From positions 1-53,921 of the forward strand of contig NAVB01000387.1 in NCBI GenBank assembly GCA_002179805.1: a stretch of 53,921 nucleotides of DNA, read 5' to 3'. The notes beneath the pieces are model-generated. The model ran no database searches and had not been told where the DNA came from. It saw only the letters and a program-made list of their open reading frames with translations. Made by a program: the position numbers and the translations under genes. The stretch is from Acanthamoeba lenticulata (taxonomy: Eukaryota > Discosea > Longamoebia > Acanthamoebidae). Positions 10,021 to 21,460 of the stretch are shown one piece after another. Every line of letters begins with the position of its first letter. Positions within the stretch are counted from its first letter, which is position 1.

Positions 10021-11066
10021 CGGCCGGTACGGGCGCGAGAAGCCTGGCGGAGGGGGAGGAGTTGCCGCGTCTCGCGCACCGCCGGCGGAGGATCTGACGA
10101 TCGTGTTCACCGACATCGCCCGTGCCGCCTCGCTCTGGGAATTCAACGCGCAGGCCATGCGCGACGCCACCCTCCTCCACAACTCCGTCCTCCGTTTTGT
10201 TTTCTTTTCGTCCCATCTTTGCACTGCGATGTGGTGCGGTGTTGCATTGCAACCGGTTCATTAAATCTAGTTGCGCAACAGTAGCTGTCTCAAGGACCAC
10301 CGCGGCTACGAGGCCTCCTTCACCAGGCATCGCTTCCCCTTTAACCTTAGACTTTTTTTCTTATATTTTTAACATATTTGAATTGTCTTACAAATACGAA
10401 CACATGGTGAGAGGAACAGCGGGGAGGGGTCGTTCTGCATGGCCTTCTGGACCGTGCACGACGCGCTGGCCTGGTGCACCGACGCCCAGAACCGCCTCCT
10501 CCGCGTCGAGTGGCCCGTCGCGCTGCGGGCGCCGCCGAGGAGTGGGGCGGCACCGACGATCGGTATGTTCGAGCGCTCTTTTTATGCTTAGTTTAGTTCA
10601 TTTAAGCCAATGACACCGCCTCCTCCGTGTGCGCCTCCCTGCGCGTGCTATGAGCCTGCTTGTCGACGAGAACTGGAACGTGAAGGTGACCGACTTTGGG
10701 CTGGCGCGCATCAAGGAGGAGAACGCGACCATGACGCGGTGCGGCACGCCGGCGTGGACGGCACCAGAGGTGATCTGCGGAGAGAGCTACTCGGAGCGGG
10801 CCGACGTGTACTCGTTCGCGGTCGTGATGTGGGAGGTGGTGACGCGCAAGGAGCCCTTTGCCGGGCGCAACTTCATGGGCGTGTCCTTGGACGTGCTCGA
10901 GGGCAAGCGGCCGCAGGTGCCCAACGACTGTCCGAAGCCGCTGGCCAAGCTGATGGCCAAGTGCTGGCACGACAAGCCCGACAAGCGGCCCTCCATGGCC
11001 GACGTCCTCGCCACCTTGGACCGATTGTCCGACAACCCCACCAAGGATGTGCTGGACCTCGCCTAG
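10021..11066 (+). pseudogene. Truncated, frameshifted receptor kinase-cyclase remnant
   Basis: This is a paralogue of the intact receptor at 36973-43607. A cyclase start is readable at 10088 (IVFTDIARAASLWEFNAQAM). Disconnected pieces follow: a DHRGYE block near 10293 and GEGSFCMAF near 10428. Relative to the intact gene, about ten bases are missing near 10525. The reading frame therefore shifts just before the AAEEWG segment. The rest of the cyclase and the entire kinase N-lobe and HRD loop are gone. Sequence resumes at LLVDENWNVKV (about 10660) and continues as an intact kinase C-lobe: DFGLARIKEENATMT, CGTPAWTAPEV, WEVVTRKEPFAGR and KRPSMADVL, to a TAG at 11064-11066. The last 438 bases form an open frame and could be mis-annotated as a small kinase, but without a Lys/HRD it cannot phosphorylate. 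Confidence 0.8.
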
Positions 11067-11235
11067 CAGGTCTCCGCTGTTTTCTCTCTCTTTGTAGAAT
11101 AGAATGACCAGAACAACATGAATAATCATGTAGAGGTACCAACCACAAGAAGAAGGAGAAGGAGAAGGAGAAGGGCTCGTGCGTGTTTCGGATTCCGTGA
11201 GTCTGGGGTTGTTGTGTGTACAAATGTTGGCGGGC

Positions 11236-12068
11236 TCAGCAGCCGCGGGTGGCGATGCGGGACACGACGGAGCCCAGGATGTCGTCCAGCGTCTGCTCCG
11301 CCGGGCTGACTTTGTAGTGCTGCTCGCCCCAGTAGTAGTAGTGGTGGTGGTGAGAGTCCAGCCCCCATTGGGAAACGCACACGCATGCTACTCCAAAGAG
11401 GGGGGGGGGAAAAGATGTGGAAAGACGCCGGACCTGAAGGACCTGGGAGAGGGCCGTGTGCTTCTTGAAGTCGGCCAAGTCGCTTTCTGTGCCCTTCACG
11501 AGCTCCCGCAATCGGCTGATCTGGTGAGGTTCCCCCCCAACGGTGGTCAGCGCCGCTTAGAGGGGGGGCGTGTCTTCTCTCGCGCGTACTTTGGCGTCAT
11601 CAGCGTCGAAGATGGCCACCAGGAAGTGGTCCTGCGACAAGTCCATCCCAAACTTGCGGATGCTCTCCGACACCTATGGCCCCTCCCGCGGGAGTGAATG
11701 ATGAGCGTGAGGAGCAGAGCGTGGGAGACAAAAGCGGGAAGAACACTCACGTTCTGCCGACCACTGAGGCAGTAGAGCAGCTCCGAGTGCACGTTCTTGG
11801 TTTTCATACTTCCGTTGGCCTCCTCGTGCAGTGCGCGCTGGGCGGCCGCCAGCACCTGGAACTCGTCCACCACCTGTGCCGCCCTCATGGTCAGCTGCGC
11901 ATCACGAGTAAAACAAGACGCGTGGCAACGCACCAGGGTGGGTGAGATGAAGGCGATTTCGAGACCCTGCGTTCGCACTTCGTCCAATACATCCTTTGCA
12001 TTGGTTACTTGGGTGAAGTAGTAGAGATGCAGCGAGCGCCCAACAAACAACTCGAATCCGTGCTTCAT
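11236..12068 (-). CDS. TPRKB: EKC/KEOPS complex subunit TPRKB/CGI121
   Basis: Five exons: 12068-11934, 11894-11751, 11673-11590, 11520-11434 and 11319-11236 (177 aa; human TPRKB is 175). CGI121 binds PRPK/Bud32 and recruits tRNA to the KEOPS complex. KEOPS transfers the threonylcarbamoyl group to A37 of ANN-decoding tRNAs (t6A). The order of conserved elements fits: an N-terminal ELFVGRSLHLYYF segment, NAKDVLDEV, EVLVAAQRAL-like FQVLAAAQRAL, NVHSELLYCLSG, IRKFGMDLSQDHFLVAIFD, and a final helix ending near DILGSVVSRI. It is transcribed away from POLK across a 143-base divergent spacer and converges with the kinase-cyclase remnant. Confidence 0.87.
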
Positions 12069-12211
12069 CTTGCTGGTGGAGAGAAATCAAAAAGAAACTT
12101 AATTGTCTCTAGAGGAAAATTGTGTTTTAGGTTTGGCGCCAAAACAGGAGAGGAAAACACAACAGCTGCACAACCAACTCGATTCTGCATTCGCAACGCA
12201 AGTGGTGCAGG
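12069..12211. promoter_or_regulatory. Divergent promoter, TPRKB/POLK
   Basis: This 143-base AT-richer spacer lies between two head-to-head ATGs. It must hold both core promoters. No specific factor site is recognisable. Confidence 0.5.
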
Positions 12212-15054
12212 ATGCAAAAAAAGCCGGCCGAGTATGTCCCAGGCCTGGGGCACCTCGATGAAGACGAACTGCTGGCAATGCTCGACCACGATCAACACAA
12301 TTTCGAGGAAGAGGGGGCAGACGATGAAGGAGGCCTGGAGCACCGCACCTTCCTTGATGAATTTGATGAAGTTGACCGTCACTCTTCCAACCGTCCCGAA
12401 CCGTCCACCTCCACAACGGTCTCCAGCGATCCTTTGGCCGCCCGGTTAGGCCTTTCGATTGGGGACAAAGCCGGCATGCAGTCCGTAGACAAAGCCAAGG
12501 CCAACCAAATCATCTACGAAATGTCAAAAGTGCTTCATCTTCTCCAGCACGTCGTTTTTGTTGGCGTTGGTAGGCAAGCTGCTTACGTTCGGCAACCGCC
12601 GTACGCAGGGCTCCAAGTTCTTCCTGAACGAGCAACGCAAGTCCGAGCGCGTAGAGCGGGAGGTACAGCAAATGTTGCAGAAGCTCAAGGCCCTGGAGCA
12701 CCAGGACGACACGCTGCTCCTCAAGTCAATCGACGCCAAGCTCGCCACCTTGGAGCACTCACGCGACCTCTCGCAGGTCTTCTTCCACATCGATATGTAC
12801 GAGTCTGTCAATCGTCGCCCGTTCTTTTTCTTCTTCTTCTTGATGATGCACCACCAGCAAGGCTGTAAGCTGATCAGCACGTCCTCTGGTCCACGGCAGG
12901 GACGCCTTCTACGCCAGCGTGGAGATCCGCGACAACCCACAACTGCGCGGTAGTCTCCCCAGCCGAGCCCACACATCATCTCTGCTTGCTCTTATTAATA
13001 AGAGAGCGTGGCAACAGGCCTCCCGATCGCCGTGGGCGGCAATTCGATGCTGACGACGGCCTCGTACGAGGCCCGCAAGTTTGGGGTGCGGTCGGCCATG
13101 CCGGGCTTCATCGCCAAGCAGCTCTGCCCGGAGCTCATCATCGTCCCGACCCACTTTGACAAGTACCGGGAAGCGAGCCGGATGACGCGAGAGGTCTTCA
13201 CCATGTTCGACCCGCACTTTCGCGCCTACTCGCTGGACGAGGCGTCGCTCCACCTGAGCCCCTACCTGGCGGCTCACCCCGACGACACGCCCGAGGGCGT
13301 GGCCCGCCAGATCCGGGACCTCGTCACCCTCCGCACGCAGCTCACCTGTAGCATCGGTCCGCGCGATCTTGCTCATCTCCATCTTCACCTTCATCTTCAT
13401 CATCATCATCATCGTTACCGTGCAGAAGCCCTCTGCGCTCACACAAGCTCTTGGTACGTTGACAACTGCAGGGATCGCGCCCAACCGGAAGCTGGCCAAG
13501 ATCTGCTGCGACGTGAACAAGCCCAATGGCCAGTACCGCCTGCCCGCCGACCGGGACACCATCGTGGCCTTTCTCCAGGACCTGCCCGTGCGCAAGATCT
13601 CTGGCATCGGCAAGGTGACCGAGCAGCTGCTGAAGGGCCTGGGCGTCCTCACGTGCCGCGACATCCGCGACAAGCGCGCCACTATCTTCCGACTCTTCAA
13701 GCCAACCTCGGCCGAGTTCTTCCTGCGCGCCTCGCTCGGGATCTGGCCGGCGACCGCGGGCGGCGATGGCGGCGGTGGCGGCGACGATGACGATGGCGGG
13801 GGCGGGGGCACGCGCAAGAGCGTGTCCAAGATGCGGACCTTCCGGCCGACGGACTCGCGCGATTTTTTGATGTCCAAGGCGCGCGAGGTGGCCGACTCCC
13901 TGGCCCGGGCGATGGCCAAGAAGGGCTTGGCCGGACGCAACCTGGCCGTGTACCTCAAGACCGACGAGTTTCGCATGTTCACACGCTCGACCATGCTCGC
14001 CCGTCACGTGAACACCGCCGACGACATCCTGGCCGAGGCCACGCGCCTGCTCGAGCGCGAGCTGCCCCTCACGCTCCGCCTCTTGGGCATCCGCATCTCC
14101 CAGTTTCGCGAGGACCACCGGACCCACCAGCATCGGCCCATCTCTGCCTTCTTCCAAAAGACGACCGCTACATCATCTGCTACATCTTCTTCTTCTTCGT
14201 CATCATCATTTCCTTTTATCCCATCAACATCCACCACTTCTTCATCGTCATCGAGCTCTGCTTCTCCAGCTACCGCGCCGGTGTCTCCAACGTCGCCGCC
14301 GAGAGTCGCGGCGACGCTGACGTTGTCGACCGCTACGACCACTACCGCCACGAGCACAACTACTACCACGACTGCGGCTGTGCCGATGCCAATGTCGCCA
14401 CCGACAACAGCACCACCGAGGGCGTCGGCGTCGCCGCGATCGTCGTCGTTGCGATCGCCAGTCAAAGCCGGCCAAGAGCGAGCTCTCGCCGGTGCGAACG
14501 CGTCATCGCCTGGTAGCAAGCGACCGACGCGTAGCCCCACCACGGCCACCGGAGTCTCCGGCTCGGCGACGCCTCGCGCCCTCTTCTTTTTCGCAGCGAC
14601 CGTACCGTCCGCCGCGGGCACCACCCCGAGGAAGCGGCGCAACAGCATGGCTGCCGCCGCGACGAAAGAGGAAGAAGAGGAAGAGGAGGAGCACGAGGCA
14701 GCGCGCGAGAAGCGCAGTAAAAAGGCGTCAGAGGACGTCACCGAAGATGCGGCACGCGAGGTCATTGTCATCGAGAGCTCGCCGCCACTGCCGCTGCCCC
14801 CTCTACCGCCCGGGCTTGTACCATTGGCGGCTCCAACATCACCGCCTGCAGCCGAACGCAAGAAAAAGGACAACAATAACAAAAAGAAGAAGCGGCGCCA
14901 GTCGGACAGCAGCGCCCAGCGGAAGCTCACGGCCTTCTTTGGCGCTCCTCGTGCGGGCCCCGCCGCCGACACGTCTGTGGCTGCAGCTCCCCCAGCGCCA
15001 CAGCCAGCAGCTCCCTCGACGGCTGCAGCATCACCCGTCGTCATAAAGCTGTGA
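12212..15054 (+). CDS. POLK: Y-family translesion DNA polymerase kappa
   Basis: Five exons: 12212-12529, 12609-12796, 12900-12949, 13018-13356 and 13472-15054 (825 aa). Pol kappa bypasses minor-groove adducts and extends mismatched termini. The N-clasp (KANQIIYEMSKGSKFF, about residues 95-115) is characteristic of kappa rather than other DinB enzymes. Catalytic residues are present: D170 in MDAFYASVE, and D259/E260 in YSLDEA. GLPIAVGGNSML, FGVRSAMPGFIAKQLCP and the helix-hairpin region KISGIGKVTEQLL follow. The little-finger domain ends at LLGIRISQF. After it come HRPISAFFQK (a PIP-like box), a long Ser/Thr/Ala low-complexity region, an acidic Glu run, and QRKLTAFFGAP (a good PCNA-binding PIP box, Q near 781). 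No CxxC...HxxxC ubiquitin-binding zinc finger is visible, although animal kappa has two. Confidence 0.92.
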
Positions 15055-15148
15055 CTCTCGAGGGCTTGCTTTTGACGCTTTTTTATTTTTTTGTTTGTTT
15101 GTTTGTTTGTGTGCTGGGGTGGTGATGGAGGAGAGGGACAGACGTCCA

Positions 15149-18100
15149 TCAGAAAGTGCCGCCCACGCCGTTGAGGCCGCGGCACTGGAGCGCAAACTCG
15201 GACACCACGCGCTCGAACCGGTCCCGCTTCTTGATGCTGCGCACCACCAATCGTGGTAAACAAACACGCGCGCGCACAGACGTGCATTTTCAGCGACCAT
15301 CAACGCCACCATCGTTGTAGATTCCGTCAGAGCCCCGGCCTGAGTGTGAAAGGAAGAGGAGGAGGCGAGGCGCACGTGAGGGCATCCGTGATGAACTTCT
15401 TCTTGGTGTCGGGCGAGACGTGACTCGATGGAAACGTGGGCGCGGCGAAGAGCGCCGTAAGCCACGCGCGCACCCACGTCGGCTGCACGTTGGCCAGCGC
15501 AAACAGGAGGCGCGACACCGGCGCAAACTCGGCCCGCGACATCCCGCCCGCCAGGCCCTGGCAGCCCCCCGCGTGTGTGCGTGCGCGCGTGAGACAAGAC
15601 AAGTCAAGAATGCCATTTTTTGTTTCAAGCGCAGCACGTGTACGGTGAAGAGCGTGTGGAGGAGGGTCTGGCCGTGCTTCTGCAGGAGGGCGTCCCGCAT
15701 GGCCACCGTGCGCTCGTTCCGGTCCTCGCTCACCACCCCCACCAGCGCCACGTTGATGGCCTTCCCCCCCCCCCACGCAATCACCAAATCACCCAACATG
15801 ACATGAGCACGCTCGTCAGCAGGGCCTCCGATTGAAGGTGCACACGCGGAGGATGGGCCAGACGAGGAGCACAGACCTGGAGGACGCGGCGCTCCTTGAA
15901 GACGAGGAGCGACCCGATGGCGGACTGGACCACGGTGTCGAGCACCTCCGGCGGGACGAGCAGGAGGTCCGCCCGGCAAAACTGGCAGAACAGGTCCTTG
16001 TAGTAGGCCTCCAGCAGGTCCGGGTCGACGTTCTGCGCGCCTGTCCGCCCGTGTGCGTGTGTGTGTGTATGTGTGAGTTTGCGTGTGCTTATGTGTGCGT
16101 TGCATGCAAGAAAGTCTGCGCACCCTCGCGCTGTATGCAGCGGAAGAAGGCCGCAGAGATCATCGCGATCGCCCCGCCCTGCAGCTCCCGTGCCTGCGGC
16201 GAGTCTGCTGGCGGCCACGTCAGGGTGACGTGGCATGATGTCAACAGTGAGAAAGCAAAAGGAAGGGAGGGGGGGGGAGAAGGGGGCGCACCGAGGAAGA
16301 GGTGGGAGGTGGCGGCGAGCAGGGAGACCAGCTGCGGGTCGTGGTGCCGCTCGAAGCAGGTCGTGAGCAGACCCACCAGCGTCGGGAGGAGCGGCGCAAA
16401 GTGGGCCCGCATCGAGTGCAGCGCGTGCTTCAGGATCTGGCTCACCCCCTGCTCATGCGCACACGCCCCCGTGTGTATGAGGCCCTGCCCTCTGCGCTCT
16501 CCCACCGCCGATGACACACGACCAGACAGACAGACGGGTGGGCGTACGCGGATGATGCCCGGGTCGCCGGAGCAGTGCTTGAAGCAGTGGTCCACGATGG
16601 GCCACACGGCCTTGAGCACCGCCATCAGCGGGTGGTCCTCCGCGTTGCCTGCGCGCGTGGTGGTGCCGCAAGCGTCGTGAGCCGAGAGAGAGAGAGAGAG
16701 ACTGGCAATGTATCGGAGATCGGAGAGACCGCATCACCCGTGGATCTGGGATGAAGCAGCGTACCACTCGCGTCAAGCGAGTCGAGCGAGCGGCAGACGC
16801 CCGCGATCGTGTTCAACTCGGCGATCAGCGCCTGCCGCGTGTACGGCGTCTGAGGCTGCTCTCCCGCCCACACACACACACACACATAGGCCAATATTGA
16901 AGGAGGCAACAACGCACGCGTGAGTGTGTGTGTGTGTCATCATAAGATAAGGGTCAGAGAAGACGAGGGAGAGGGAACGGTGGGTGCAGACCTGGGTGGC
17001 GAGGATGGTCGTGAGGGTTTGGATGACGAGCGGGAGGAGGCGCTGGAGGGCCGCCAGCGCCTGCGCGTGCGGCACTGTCGCGATGATGTACGTCAGCGCC
17101 TCGATCATCGCGCCCCGCTCTCTCGCCTGCACACACACACACACACACGCGTCACACAGATGAGTCGAGACTTGGGAAGAAAAGGGAGGCCAAGAAGAGA
17201 AAGGGGCGGGGGGGGGCCGTACGCTGAAGCTGGCGGAGAGCTTGTCGTAGGAGACCAGCATGGGCTCCAGCACAGGCCGCAGCTCCTGCGCGCACTGCTT
17301 GTTGACCTTCTTAAGCGCCGTGATTGCTGCTCGCCCCCCGAATCCACAACGCGAATGAAAACATAGATTTAGTAAAGGGCATGCATCGAGGAGAACGATG
17401 GTGAAGGAAGGTACCGGGGAAGCGGAGGAGCGGCGACGCGGCAGCGCTGAGGAGGTACCGGATGGCCGGCTCGAGGCAGGCCGGGTGCCTCTCGAACCAC
17501 TCGTCCAGCTCGCCTGCAAGCCCAGCCAGCATCAGCCGATCGAATCTTCATGCAAAACATAGTTGTTTTATTTCGGCGCAAGGCGCAAGGGGGAAACGAA
17601 CCGACGAGACGGACGGCCGTAGCGGCCACGAGGGACGTGGTGGGCAAGATGAACAGCAGCTGCCCCACGATCTATAGAGACAAGCGTGGTCACCGTGTGC
17701 ATGACCCTGTGAGTAACAGAGAGAGAGAGAGAGGAAGAGAGGGGCAGTCTCCTGAGACCTGCGGCAGGAACGTGTCTTCGGAGGCGTCGATGCCCTCGGC
17801 CAGGCTCACCATCCCGAACAGCAGCGTCTGCCCCGTCGCCCCCCGTGTCAGACGGGCCTTCACGAACATCCCCATACGTGCCGCGAATCGCGGTGCTGAG
17901 AGAGAGAGAGAGAGAGAGAGAACCTCGATCGAACGGTGCGCGGCGCGGGTCTCGGACTCGCTGAGGCCGGGCGTCTGCAGGACGGCCAGCTGCTTCTGCA
18001 TGAGCCCTACGATCAGCGCCAGCGTTTCTGCAGACATGCATACATATGGAGGCGCGCACACACGTGAGTTCATGAGATGAGATTCCTCGGATTCCACCAC

Positions 18101-20488
18101 CAGTACGACAAGCGGGATGGGGTGATAGGGGGCGGCAGCAGCACCAGCTTCGAGCACGAGCTGGACATGGAGCAGCGTGTCGGCCAATTCCTTCCGGAAG
18201 TCAAAGAACTCGTCGCGCAAGTCTGGTCATCGCCACGCGGCACGGTACGTAAGAAGAGCGCGTTAGATCTGGTGCGTGAGCCCGGGGCAAGGGGGGCGTG
18301 GGGAAGCCAACCCCGAGGCTGGTCCTCAAAGTCGTCGGGGAAGCGCGCGGCCTGGAGCAACAGCGGCAGCAGATGCCGGAACGCCTGATGATCGCAATTG
18401 GTATATCATCAATATCAATTTCATGAATTCCTTTCGAAAACTTTTTAGAATAGTATTAATAATTGATGGAAAATAACGGAGGCAGTACGGGCGCGTATGC
18501 GGCCTTCTTGGGCTGGCCGGCGGGAGACGAGACCAGGTACTCCTCCAGGTAGAACCAGAAGTTGAGGGTCACGCCCGTCACCTGTACGCGTGTTCATAAA
18601 TGAGGTAGGTGGTCATCAAGATGATGTATGTACATGACGTGATGATGGGGCAGTAAGAGGAGGATGTGGCGAACCGCGCGGCTCTCGTGGGCGGAGCAGG
18701 CCAGGGCAAACTCGACCAGAGGCCGCCCGATCTCGTCGTGCTCGAACAGCTGCAGCGTGAAGCTCTCGCCCAGCCGCATCAAGACCTGGCAGATGCCCTT
18801 GGCCATTTCCTCGTCCTCCTCTACGTATGGCACCCGCGCGCGTCAGAGGAGCGACCACAGCGTTGCATGAGGCCTGCAGCGGGGGAGAACGGACCCTCGA
18901 CGGCCTTCTGGTAGCTGCCGCGGAGGCCCAACACCTTCTGGGCGATGGCGCCCAGAGCCACGGGGTACTTCTCCAGGCCCTGGATGGCGCTCACCTCGCC
19001 CAGCACTTCGACGGCTGCATCGAACGGGATGAGGAAAGATATGATCATCGAGTGTGGTACGGGGGGGGGGGAGCTCGTTACCGAGAAGAAAGAGCTCTTC
19101 CTTTTTCAAGGCGTCGAAGATGCCCCCGAGGATGGGGCTGTCCAGGAAGTCTCTGCTCCCCCCCCCCAATCAACCAACAAACGGTGATCAGCTATGTCAA
19201 CTATGCGAGCCATGCATTCCGGAAGACCCGCCAGTAAAGCGATGACGAGAAGAGGGGCGGGCAGTATACTTGATGGGGATGACGAGTGTCTCGCTGTTGA
19301 GCCAACTCAGGAGGCACTTCAGGGCGGGCTCTTGCCTACGCACATTGTCGCCACTCGGCTCGAGCGCCAGCAGCGACTGCAGAAGCGCCAGCACACTGGT
19401 CCATCGTGTTGTTGTAAGTCAGTGTGTTTCACATCAAAAGTAAATAAACTAAAATAAACATTTCAAAAGTAAAAATTATAAAAATAAAAGGCATTCAAGT
19501 GAAGAGCTGTCAAGGACACAGGGAAAAGGGCATAACTCACAAAAATTAAGAAATAAAGTAGAGGCCCTCATTTCATTTCGTACTTGGGGATGTGGGCGTT
19601 GAGAATCTTGGTCATGGTCGCCTTTTGGTCACGCAGGAGATGCGGCCGCCCCAGCTCCTCGGCCGAGATGGTCAGGACCTGGAGGGCCACCAGCAGCATT
19701 TCGTCACCTACATACATACAAGGCGTCAGGACATGACCCCATGTGAGGGGGCGCGAGAGACGGCCGCACCCTGGTTGGCCATGGCCAGCACGTCAGCGAC
19801 GTAGGTGGCCCAGCCGCCACCCGGCAGGAGGTGGAATGCCATGGCCACCACGCACACGCACAGGCGCGTGAGCAGCGGTCGCACGCCCCTGTGCCCCACA
19901 CGTGCTCCGTCAGCCGATCAGATTCGGAATGATGATGATGGCGATGGTGACGCCAAAGGGGGGGACAAAGAGAGGAAACGTGCTGGAGCTGCGCTCGTCG
20001 TTTGATGTGATCCAACACGGTCTCCAGCAGCTTGGTCTGCGATTCGGCGGGCACTTCGTTCCAGTTGGCCTGAATCTTGGCCTGCAGCATGGAGGCCGCA
20101 AACATCTGCACGTCGAGTTGCAGCTGTGTGGGAGGTGCCGCACATGCACGGCGCTACATCAGCTTTATGCAGCAGGAAGGGGCAAGTTTCCCATTGAAAC
20201 TGGCACGTACGTGCGGCTGCAGTAGGGCAATGCTCACTTCCCACGCTTTAGGCGACTTGTGGAGGCCCATTAGCCAGTTGTGTGCATTCGTGCGTACAGG
20301 CTCCGGTTGTGAGTAGAACGCTGTGAGGGCCTGCACAGTGCGCCCACTAGAATCAGCTGCGCCCGCAATCGAGGGCGCCTGGTTCAAAAGGCCCACAGTG
20401 TATCAGGTACCTGCTCCACATGGGAGAGCTGAACGTTGGTGTACGCGTCTGAACTCTCGCCTGGTGGTTGTTGTGGATGGAGCTCCAT
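15149..20488 (-). CDS. TNPO3: Importin-beta family nuclear transport receptor, transportin-3-like
   Basis: Starts at ATG 20488 (MELHPQQPPGESSDAY) and ends at TGA 15149-15151. About twenty short exons follow one another on the minus strand, each coding for HEAT-like helical pairs. The N-terminal order matches TNPO3 well: TVQALTAFYSQPEPVRTNA, WEVSIALLQPHV, FAASMLQAKIQANWNEVP, LTRLCVCVVAMAFHL. LNFWFYLEEY, RKELADTLLHVQLVL, HPACLEPAIRYLLSAAA and HSMRAHFAPLLPTLVGLL follow further in. The C-terminal exon reads KRDRFERVVSEFALQCRG. TNPO3 imports SR splicing factors, whereas importin-13 is the nearest alternative, and I cannot fully exclude it. Many of its introns contain (GA)n or (CA)n microsatellites. 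Individual exon edges were not all resolved, so the coding length (expected around 950-1,000 aa) is approximate. Confidence 0.78.
17898..17921 (+). repeat. (GA)n microsatellite in TNPO3 intron
   Basis: A pure GA dinucleotide run on the + strand, so a CT tract on the transcribed sense of the minus-strand gene. Comparable runs sit near 16686-16702 and 17718-17732. Confidence 0.85.
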
Positions 20489-20614
20489 CTCGCCTGGGCG
20501 GGAAAAGACGACGGGAAAGAACGAATAAAGAAAATCACATTTCTCAGCCGGTTCTTTACTGGCAACTCCGACAACGGAACACGATCAACATCAAGCCACA
20601 TTCCTTGGTCCAAC
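20489..20614. promoter_or_regulatory. Divergent promoter, TNPO3/small basic protein
   Basis: This 126-base spacer lies between the two predicted start codons and is AT-richer than the flanks. The rightward start depends on the ATG-only exon model, so this boundary is tentative. Confidence 0.4.
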
Positions 20615-21364
20615 ATGGTACAAACCCATTCTTTCGTGCCTTTGCCGGAGGAGGCACTCTGTTGCTCTTACGCAGAGGAAGATTCCTAAATGATTTCAAA
20701 TCGCTTTTCAATTTGTAGTCACGGAAGAACAACCTTTCAAGACGGCGTGCGCAGCATGCTGCGAACCTGAAGAAGGAGGCGGAGGAGGAAAAGAAGCGCC
20801 AAGAGAGGCGAGAACGCCGCAAAGCAAATGCCAAGCGCAAGCATGAGGTCCGCCCTCTTTGGCCAAAGTCAAGAGGAGGGCAACTGCTACGTGATGCTAA
20901 ACGGCACTGTGCGTGGGGACTCGCCACACACCTGGGCTCGTGCAGGAGGCCTCTAGTTCCACCCACGAGCAGATGCAGCTCGAGCACAGCGAGGCTCCTG
21001 TCGCCAAGAGGCGAAGGTTCGCCAAGAGGAGCAACAAGGGCAAGGATAAGGAAGTAGAGGAGCAGGTTCGTGCAAGGCAATTGGCCAATCACCTGTCCTC
21101 TTGCACAATACGCGTGTCACGCAACCACGCGGGCTCTGTCCTGTGCTGACGCTCGCGTCTTTCTCTGTTTCTACGTCGTTGTGCATTTCACGAACGTTCG
21201 TGAAGGAGATGGAGGTGGCGCCAACTGAGGAGCAGACCGGTGGTATGGCTGTGGCGGCACCCAGCGAGCTGGCCCGGAGAAAGGTCCGGCGCGCCAAGCG
21301 CAGGTCCGACGGCGATAAGGCGGCCAGCTCCTCCTCGTCGTCCGCCATGGCGGTCGCTTCTTGA
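20615..21364 (+). CDS. Small Lys/Arg-rich, probably nuclear protein of unknown family
   Basis: Model: exon 1 is only the ATG (20615-20617, before GTACAAAC), then 20719-20847, 20946-21065 and 21206-21364. All junctions are phase 0, giving 136 aa. The first ~44 residues are a highly charged helix (SRKNNLSRRRAQHAANLKKE onward), like ribosome-biogenesis and nucleolar coiled segments. The middle contains VAKRRRFAKRSNKGK, a bipartite nuclear-localisation-like signal. The end has ARRKVRRAKRRSDG followed by a Ser/Ala tail. I cannot assign a function. The tiny first exon is inferred from a lack of any other in-frame ATG upstream. If wrong, translation could begin from an exon I have not recognised. 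Confidence 0.5.
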
Positions 21365-21460
21365 ATGTTCGTCGGGGAGTCGACAAATAAAGGTTCTAAG
21401 AAGAGACAGGAACTAGACCTGTGTGCACGGCAAGCCGTCAAGGCCCAAACCCCTGCTGCG

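Noticed and set aside
10629..11066. Independent small protein kinase gene
   Set aside because: It has DFG and the C-lobe only. No Gly-loop, Lys or HRD is present upstream, where an interrupted cyclase remnant lies instead.
9714..11066. Retrotransposon as the cause of the disrupted kinase-cyclase gene
   Set aside because: No reverse transcriptase, integrase, terminal repeats or target-site duplication could be seen. Deletion and frameshift explain the structure.
12909..15287. Long antisense open frames (361 and 427 codons) opposite POLK
   Set aside because: They arise from codon bias and low complexity of the polymerase gene and contain no family motif. The sense frame has all polymerase motifs.
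20340..20400. tRNA-like sequence (GGTTCAAAA next to a GC stem)
   Set aside because: No cloverleaf could be closed, and the segment lies in the TNPO3 5' intron/exon region.
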